NCBI GenBank assembly: GCA_025927935.1
Contig: JAICKM010000198.1
Coordinates: 1 to 10,157, forward strand
From: Chloroflexia bacterium
Lineage (GTDB): Bacteria; Chloroflexota; Chloroflexia; QHBQ01; JADMIH01
DNA length: 10,157 nt
Reading direction: 5' to 3'
Part shown: piece by piece, positions 5,750 to 10,157 of the stretch
How positions within the stretch are numbered: the first letter of the stretch is position 1
How the letters are laid out: every line of letters starts with the position of its first letter
The notes under the pieces: generated by a model
Databases searched by the model: none
Seen by the model: the letters and a program-made list of their open reading frames with translations, nothing else
Told to the model about the DNA's origin: nothing
Made by a program: the position numbers and the translations under genes

Positions 5750-6703
5750 ATGTCGTATCAAGGACCAGGTAGACGCGGCGGTCTCATCGCCGCATTAGGC
5801 ATGATCGTGGCGCTGTTGAGCGCGTGCGGCGACACCCCGGCCCCACCGGCGATGCCGGATGCCGGCGGCACCCCGCCCACCGGCCACGTGCTACACGTCA
5901 CTGTCACCACCACCCAGATCCGTTCACTGGCCGAGAGCGTGGCCGGGAACGCGGCCAAGGTCACACCCATCTTGCAGGCCACCGACGACCCGCACGCCTA
6001 CGAACCCAAGCCCAGCGATGTCCAGTTGATCGCCGATGCCGATCTGGTCTTGCGCCACGGCATGGGACTCGACCATTGGCTGGATAAGGTCGTGCAGAAC
6101 GCCGGGGGCAATCACCCGGTCGTCACCGTCACCACCGGCGTCAAGATCGAATCCGGCGACAGCGGCGAGTCGTCCGGCGACCCGCACGTCTGGTTTGATG
6201 TCACCAACGCCATGACCATGACCCGCGACATCCGCGACGCGATGATCGCCGCCGACCCGGCGCACAAAGACGCCTACCAGGCCAACACCGACGCCTACCT
6301 CGCCACGCTCCAGCAACTGGACAGCGACATCATGAGCCAGATCGCCACGATCCCGCCCGACCAGCGCAAGATGGTCACCAACCACGACGCGTTCGGCTAC
6401 TATATCCGCCGCTACGGCCTGACCTTCGTCGGCTCGATCGTGCCGAGCATGGACAGCAGCGCCGAACCCTCGGCCAAGGACCTCGCCCAGTTGGTGGACA
6501 AGATCAAGGCCGCGCATGTGCGTGCCATCTTCCTGGAAAGTTCGATCAATCCCAAACTCGAAAAGCAGATCGCCGTTGAGGCGGGCGTACATGTCGTGGA
6601 CACGCTGTATGGCGACACGCTGGGGCCGCCCGCCAGCCCGGCGTATACCTATGAAGGCATGATGCGTTACAATACGCAGACCATAGTGAGGGCTTTAAAA
6701 TGA
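5750..6703 (+). CDS. znuA: zinc ABC transporter substrate-binding lipoprotein
   Basis: A 317-residue cluster A-I metal-binding protein that captures metal outside the membrane and delivers it to the permease. The signal sequence ends in lipobox LSAC (Cys26), followed by a Pro/Ala/Gly-rich tether. Predicted ligands are His82 (DDPHAYEPKPSD), His146 (GDPHVWFD), His212 (TNHDAFGYY) and Asp289 (YGDTLG). A His rather than Glu at the third position favours zinc over manganese by comparison with ZnuA/TroA/AztC versus PsaA/MntC. The loop before His146, often His-rich in ZnuA, has no His here. ATG 5750 has AGGA 5 nt upstream. The stop overlaps the next start as ATGA (6700-6703), showing translational coupling to the ATPase gene. 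Confidence 0.93.
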   Translation: MSYQGPGRRGGLIAALGMIVALLSACGDTPAPPAMPDAGGTPPTGHVLHVTVTTTQIRSLAESVAGNAAKVTPILQATDDPHAYEPKPSDVQLIADADLVLRHGMGLDHWLDKVVQNAGGNHPVVTVTTGVKIESGDSGESSGDPHVWFDVTNAMTMTRDIRDAMIAADPAHKDAYQANTDAYLATLQQLDSDIMSQIATIPPDQRKMVTNHDAFGYYIRRYGLTFVGSIVPSMDSSAEPSAKDLAQLVDKIKAAHVRAIFLESSINPKLEKQIAVEAGVHVVDTLYGDTLGPPASPAYTYEGMMRYNTQTIVRALK

Positions 6704-7653
6704 TCGGTCAAGCCGCACCCCGCCCCGCCGCGCCAAGGACCGCTCGGCCTGCCTCTAAAGAGGCACCCGCCGCCATGCTCCGCGATGTGACGGTCGGCTA
6801 TGATGCCGCGCCCGTGCTGGAGAAAATCAACCTGACCCTCGACTGGGGCCTGATCGTCGGCGCCATCGGGCCGAACGGCGCGGGCAAATCGACGCTGATC
6901 AAGACCATCCTGGGCATCTTGCCCGCACGCAGCGGCGAGGTGCGGGTGGCCGGGCAGCCGGTGGCGAGCGGCGCCGCCCGTCGCGCCATGGGCTACGTGC
7001 CCCAGCGCGAGGCCGTCAATTGGGAGTTCCCGGTTACGGTGGCCGACGTGGTGTTGATGGGTCGCACCGCCTGCCTGGGCTGGGGTCGCCGCCCCGGTGC
7101 CGCCGACCTGCACCTGGCGCACGAGGCCCTCGTCCAGGTGGGCATGCAAGATTTCGCGAACCGGCAAATCAGCCAGCTTTCCGGCGGCCAGCAGCAGCGT
7201 GTCTTCCTGGCCCGCGCCCTGGTCCAGGAGGGCGATCTGCTGCTGCTGGACGAGCCGTTGAACGGCGTGGACGCCTCCACCCAGGAAGTGATCGGCAACC
7301 TGCTCCAGCAACAGCGGGCCGCCGGGCACACCGTGGTGCTGGCGACCCATGACCTGGAACTGGCCGCCGAGTGGTGTGACCGCATCGTCCTGGTCAACCA
7401 CGCCATCATCTGCTACGGCCCGCCCGCCGAGGTGCTCACCCCGGAGATGTTGCGGCAAACCTATGGTGGACAGACCTTGCTGGTGCCCCAGGAGTTCGCC
7501 GAGCACGGCGTTGCCACCCTGCTGGTGCCCGACGAGCACGGCCACGGCGGCGGGCACAGCCACCCGCATACGCACTCGCACACCGACGACCACCATCACC
7601 ATCACCTGCCCGCCAACGACCCGCTTTGCCGGGATCCCGAAGCGACCAAATAA
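6700..7653 (+). CDS. znuC: zinc ABC transporter ATP-binding protein with His-rich C-terminal tail
   Basis: The cytoplasmic ATPase that powers metal import. Walker A GPNGAGKST (57-65), Q-loop Gln102, signature LSGGQQQR (160-167), Walker B LLLLDE (Asp184, Glu185) and the switch His217 (ATHD) are intact. VLMGRTACLGW is typical of ATPases of the zinc/manganese group. At 317 residues it exceeds the usual 240-260. There is a 25-residue Ala/Pro/Arg-rich N-terminal extension and a tail from about 270 in which 12 of 23 residues (280-302) are His, ending in five consecutive His. The tail may bind zinc inside the cell. The ATG overlaps the znuA stop by 4 nt, and the next gene follows after 15 nt. Confidence 0.95.
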   Translation: MIGQAAPRPAAPRTARPASKEAPAAMLRDVTVGYDAAPVLEKINLTLDWGLIVGAIGPNGAGKSTLIKTILGILPARSGEVRVAGQPVASGAARRAMGYVPQREAVNWEFPVTVADVVLMGRTACLGWGRRPGAADLHLAHEALVQVGMQDFANRQISQLSGGQQQRVFLARALVQEGDLLLLDEPLNGVDASTQEVIGNLLQQQRAAGHTVVLATHDLELAAEWCDRIVLVNHAIICYGPPAEVLTPEMLRQTYGGQTLLVPQEFAEHGVATLLVPDEHGHGGGHSHPHTHSHTDDHHHHHLPANDPLCRDPEATK

Positions 7654-7668
7654 CCGGAGGCTCATTCT

Positions 7669-8559
7669 GTGATCGCCTGGTTCGCCGATCCTCTGCAATA
7701 CGGCTTCATGCAGCGCGCGCTGCTGGAGGTCATCCTGATGGGCTTGACGTGCGGCGTCATCGGCGCCTACGTGGTGCTGCGCGGCATGGCCTTCCTCGGC
7801 GATGCGCTCTCGCACGCCATCTTTCCCGGCGTCGTCATCGCCTTCCTGCTGAATATCAATCTCTCCGTAGGTGCGCTCGTCTTCGGCATCCTGACGGTGC
7901 TGGGCATCGCCGGCATCGCGCGCAACCGGCGCGTCTCCGAGGACAGCGCCATCGGCGTGCTGTTCACCGGGGCCTTCGCGCTCGGCGTCGTGCTGATCAG
8001 CCAGGTTAAGGGCTACACCGGCAACCTGGCCGATTTCCTGGTGGGCCAGGTGCTGGGCGTCTCGACCAGCGACGTGCTGATCAGCCTCGCCGTCGCTGTG
8101 CTCGTGCTGGGCGCGCTGGCCTTCTTCAACAAGGAGCTGGTGTTGACCGCGTTCGACCGCGAGATGGCCGAGGCGATGGGCTTGCCGGTAGCGGCCCTCG
8201 ACATGGGCCTGCTGCTGGGCATCGCCCTGACCATTATCGTGTCGCTGCAAGCGGTCGGCAACATCCTCGTCGTCGCCATGCTCGTCACGCCCGCCGCTGG
8301 CGCCCGGCTCTGGACCGACCGCCTCCCGGTGATGATGGCGCTCAGCGCGCTGTTCGGCATCCTGGCCGGCATCGGCGGCCTGCTGGTCTCCTACCACGGC
8401 AACTACGCGGCGGGCGGCACCATCGTGCTGCTGGTCACGCTGCTGTTCGGCATCTCCTACCTGTTCGCCCCGCGCCACGGCTGGCTTACCCGCCGCCGCT
8501 TGGCTCGCAGCCCAACGGCGCCAGATAGTGTCGTAGCCGGGGCCGCAGGCAAACAATAA
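7669..8559 (+). CDS. znuB: zinc ABC transporter permease (ABC-3 family)
   Basis: A 296-residue inner-membrane permease forming the metal channel. It shows about eight hydrophobic helices and the conserved ABC-3 segments RGMAFLGDALSHAIFPG (38-54), SEDSAIGVLFTGAFALG (90-106) and VGNILVVAMLVTPAAGARL (196-214), the usual coupling and core regions. The Arg-rich end after residue 270 is the short cytoplasmic tail. The start is GTG 7669 with a strong GGAGG 8 nt upstream. It is the last gene of the zur-znuA-znuC-znuB operon, and a hairpin lies 19 nt beyond its stop. Zinc is preferred over manganese from the ligand set of the partner lipoprotein and the Fur-family neighbour. Confidence 0.94.
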   Translation: MIAWFADPLQYGFMQRALLEVILMGLTCGVIGAYVVLRGMAFLGDALSHAIFPGVVIAFLLNINLSVGALVFGILTVLGIAGIARNRRVSEDSAIGVLFTGAFALGVVLISQVKGYTGNLADFLVGQVLGVSTSDVLISLAVAVLVLGALAFFNKELVLTAFDREMAEAMGLPVAALDMGLLLGIALTIIVSLQAVGNILVVAMLVTPAAGARLWTDRLPVMMALSALFGILAGIGGLLVSYHGNYAAGGTIVLLVTLLFGISYLFAPRHGWLTRRRLARSPTAPDSVVAGAAGKQ

Positions 8560-8578
8560 GCGGCAGCGACCAGGGCGA

Positions 8579-8608
8579 GGATCACCTCCTGTTGTTAGGA
8601 GGCGATCC
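8579..8608. terminator. hairpin between convergent znuB and MFS genes
   Basis: GGATCACCTCCT, loop GTTGTT, AGGAGGCGATCC: a 12-bp stem with one A-C mismatch. It lies between the stop of the zinc operon and the stop of the opposing transporter gene, where a bidirectional terminator is expected. The following CCCCTTGTTG is only weakly T-rich on the plus strand, and no T-run is present on the minus strand, so its termination strength is uncertain. Confidence 0.6.
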
Positions 8609-8632
8609 CCTTGTTGTGCGGCTGGTCCGGTC

Positions 8633-9889
8633 TTAGACCTCGGGGAGAGCGACAGGCACCTCGGTCGCCGCCTGCGCCCTGGCCCGCCGCCCGAGGCGCA
8701 CGAAGAGCGGGAGCGTGGGCGCCAGCAGCACCCCGGTCAGGACGAGCGCCGCGCGGATCGAGAACGCCTTGCCCACCGCGCCGATCACCGGCCCCCCGGC
8801 GATCTGCCCCACGGCGTCCACCTGGCTGATCATCGAGAGCACGGTGGCGCGCAGGCGCGGGTCGATGCTGGTCGCCAGCCAGGCGCCATGGAGCGGCCCG
8901 CCCAGCCCGCGGCAGGTGCCGTAGGCCAGGAATGCCGCCACGGCCAGCGCGAAGCTGTTGGCGACGCCAAACAGGATCAGCGCCCCGATGGCGAGAACGT
9001 TGAGCAAGATGAGCGCCCGCACGACCGCCCCCGGCTGGTCGGTCTTGACCAGCCGGCGCACCAGTTCGGTCCCGCCGAGATAGAGCAGCGATCCGACCAC
9101 GCTAATCAGGCCGAACCAGACCAGCGAGGTCAGCCCACCCAGCGCGGGAAAGGCGAAGTTAGTCAGCAAGTGCGCCTCCCAGAGCCGGTCGATGCCTTCG
9201 CTGGTCATGCCGAAGAAGACGGCGATGACAAGAAAACCGAGCAGCACGGGCCGGGCGCGGATGACGGCCAACCCATCGCGGAAAGTAGCGGCCATGTGCT
9301 GCCAGGTTGTGCGCTCGCCACGTGGAGTCGGGTCGAAGCCGGTTTCCGGCATGACGAACGCCAGCACCACCCCCAGGATGATCATCCCGATCCCCCCGGC
9401 CAGCAGCGGCCAGTTGAGGCCCACGCTGCCCAGGCCCACCGCCGCGCCGATGCCCAGCAGGTTGCCCACCTGCCCAAACTGCCCGCCCCGTTGAAACACG
9501 TGGGTCAGGTGTTCCTCGCCCACTTCGCCGGCGATCCAGGCGGCCTCCGCTCCGCTGATGAAGGTGTAGGCCAGCCCGGAGATCACCTGGGCGAGCAGCA
9601 CGGCGGCAAACGCCGGGATCGATCCTTCCACCAGTTCCGCCGCGCCGATAAACACAAACCCCAGGATCACCGAGAGGCGGCGGCTATAGGTATCGGCGAC
9701 CACCCCGGTCGGCACCTCGAACACGAAGCAGGATAGCTCCAGCACCGTGCCGACGAGTACCAGTTGCAGCGCGTCCAGGTGGACGGTTTGCAGCCGGTAG
9801 ACGGAGGCGAGCAAAAAGATGGTCGTCAGGCAAAAGGAGGACGCGGCCTCCATAAACAGGTACACGCGATACGCCCGCGGATTCTTCAC
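8633..9889 (-). CDS. major facilitator superfamily (MFS) transporter
   Basis: A 418-residue integral membrane transporter with roughly twelve hydrophobic helices, split by a hydrophilic central loop (about 183-212). The segment FEVPTGVVADTYSRR (57-71) is the loop 2-3 motif A of drug and metabolite H+ antiporter-like MFS proteins, and SGAEAAWIAGEVG (112-124) is characteristic of a poorly characterised group of small-molecule exporters. The substrate is unknown. Of several in-frame starts, GTG 9889 is preferred: AAAGG lies 9 nt upstream and the product begins MKNPRAYRVY as in relatives. A TTG at 9913 would add eight residues, with no ribosome site seen. It is a single gene, convergent with znuB, and no clear promoter was found upstream. 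Confidence 0.9.
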   Translation of the reverse strand: MKNPRAYRVYLFMEAASSFCLTTIFLLASVYRLQTVHLDALQLVLVGTVLELSCFVFEVPTGVVADTYSRRLSVILGFVFIGAAELVEGSIPAFAAVLLAQVISGLAYTFISGAEAAWIAGEVGEEHLTHVFQRGGQFGQVGNLLGIGAAVGLGSVGLNWPLLAGGIGMIILGVVLAFVMPETGFDPTPRGERTTWQHMAATFRDGLAVIRARPVLLGFLVIAVFFGMTSEGIDRLWEAHLLTNFAFPALGGLTSLVWFGLISVVGSLLYLGGTELVRRLVKTDQPGAVVRALILLNVLAIGALILFGVANSFALAVAAFLAYGTCRGLGGPLHGAWLATSIDPRLRATVLSMISQVDAVGQIAGGPVIGAVGKAFSIRAALVLTGVLLAPTLPLFVRLGRRARAQAATEVPVALPEV

Positions 9890-9972
9890 AAGCACCAACC
9901 TTTCACAGCGCAAACGGCTGCGGATTAGGGATAGTCAGGCTCGTGAGACCTGCGGATCAGCAGAAGCAACAA

Positions 9973-10077
9973 GGCGGAGGAGCGCGGCGGAGCACGCCGG
10001 CAGGGAGGCGGAGGGAACACAGAGGTTCAGGCGCCGGAGATCCGGGCCTGAAGGAGCAAGCAACCGGCGGCGCCGGT
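9973..10077. other. structured, purine-rich gene-free stretch
   Basis: The 268 bases right of the MFS start hold no gene I can support. On the plus strand there are three copies of GGCGGAG (9973, 9986, 10007), a small stem at 9985-9999 (CGGCG/CGCCG), a strong hairpin at 10026-10052 (11 pairs, one bulged G, loop AGAT) and another at 10063-10077 (ACCGGC/GCCGGT, loop GGC). The stretch CTGAAGGAGCAA, then the hairpin, then GAAA recalls the glycine riboswitch core, but the closing stem does not pair. It could be a leader or small RNA for a gene to the right; this is unproven. Confidence 0.35.
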
Positions 10078-10157
10078 CGAAATGCTAGGCCGTGCCCCGC
10101 GCGCCGTTCCCGCTCACCGCAAGGATCACAAGCGCTTTAATCGGCATCTGGACTAGC

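Noticed and set aside
6667..8556. 629-codon open frame on the minus strand opposite znuC and znuB
   Set aside because: It is a high-GC antisense shadow: composition rich in Gln/His/Asp/Gly, no recognisable domain, and it lies fully opposite two well-supported genes with intact family motifs.
8888..9736. 282-codon open frame on the plus strand opposite the MFS gene
   Set aside because: Low-complexity Gln/His/Arg/Asp-rich translation without domains; antisense shadow of a clear membrane transporter.
10085..10157. Possible C-terminus of a minus-strand gene entering from the right edge
   Set aside because: Two different minus-strand frames stay open for only 6 or 23 codons before a stop (at 10137 or 10085). 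That is too short to choose between them or recognise a product.

Overview
High-GC bacterial DNA, most likely from a Chloroflexota (Anaerolineae-like) genome. The lineage guess is an inference. It rests on base composition, on the dispersed 'GTCATTCTGAGCGCAGCGAAGAGTCT' type intergenic repeat, on GC-rich hairpin clusters of a kind I recall from that phylum, and on CAD-like pyrimidine enzymes. No rRNA, tRNA, CRISPR array, insertion sequence or phage gene is visible.

Layout. (1) 1-1375, plus strand: the C-terminal end of an Fpg/Nei DNA glycosylase, then a class I, CAD-like dihydroorotase (pyrC). (2) 1380-4843, minus strand: read 5' to 3', a fumarylacetoacetate-hydrolase-family protein, a PAP2-like membrane protein overlapping it by 25 nt, a repeat cluster, a flavin reductase, and aspartate carbamoyltransferase (pyrB). 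pyrB and pyrC meet tail to tail with 4 bp between their stop codons. (3) 4844-5244: an intergenic region with four strong GC-rich hairpins, followed by a very good sigma70-type promoter and a Fur-type operator. (4) 5245-8559, plus strand: a compact metal-uptake operon, zur(fur)-znuA-znuC-znuB. (5) 8560-8632: a hairpin between convergent genes. (6) 8633-9889, minus strand: a major facilitator transporter. (7) 9890-10157: a structured, purine-rich stretch with no gene I can support.

How the genes fit together. pyrB and pyrC catalyse steps 2 and 3 of UMP synthesis and both resemble the animal CAD domains, but here they are separate convergent genes. The zinc cluster is self-contained: a Fur-family repressor, probably controlling its own operon through a box just downstream of the promoter; a lipoprotein that captures metal through three His and one Asp; an ATPase; and an eight-helix-type permease. 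Its oddest feature is that the His-rich segment, usually found as a loop in the periplasmic or surface binding protein, is absent there and instead forms a cytoplasmic tail on the ATPase. The FAH-family enzyme and flavin reductase suggest a small catabolic or redox unit, but no partner oxygenase is in the window.

I see no clearly new biological system. The ATPase His tail, the ATCase insertion and the PAP2 protein with degenerate motifs deserve the closest look.
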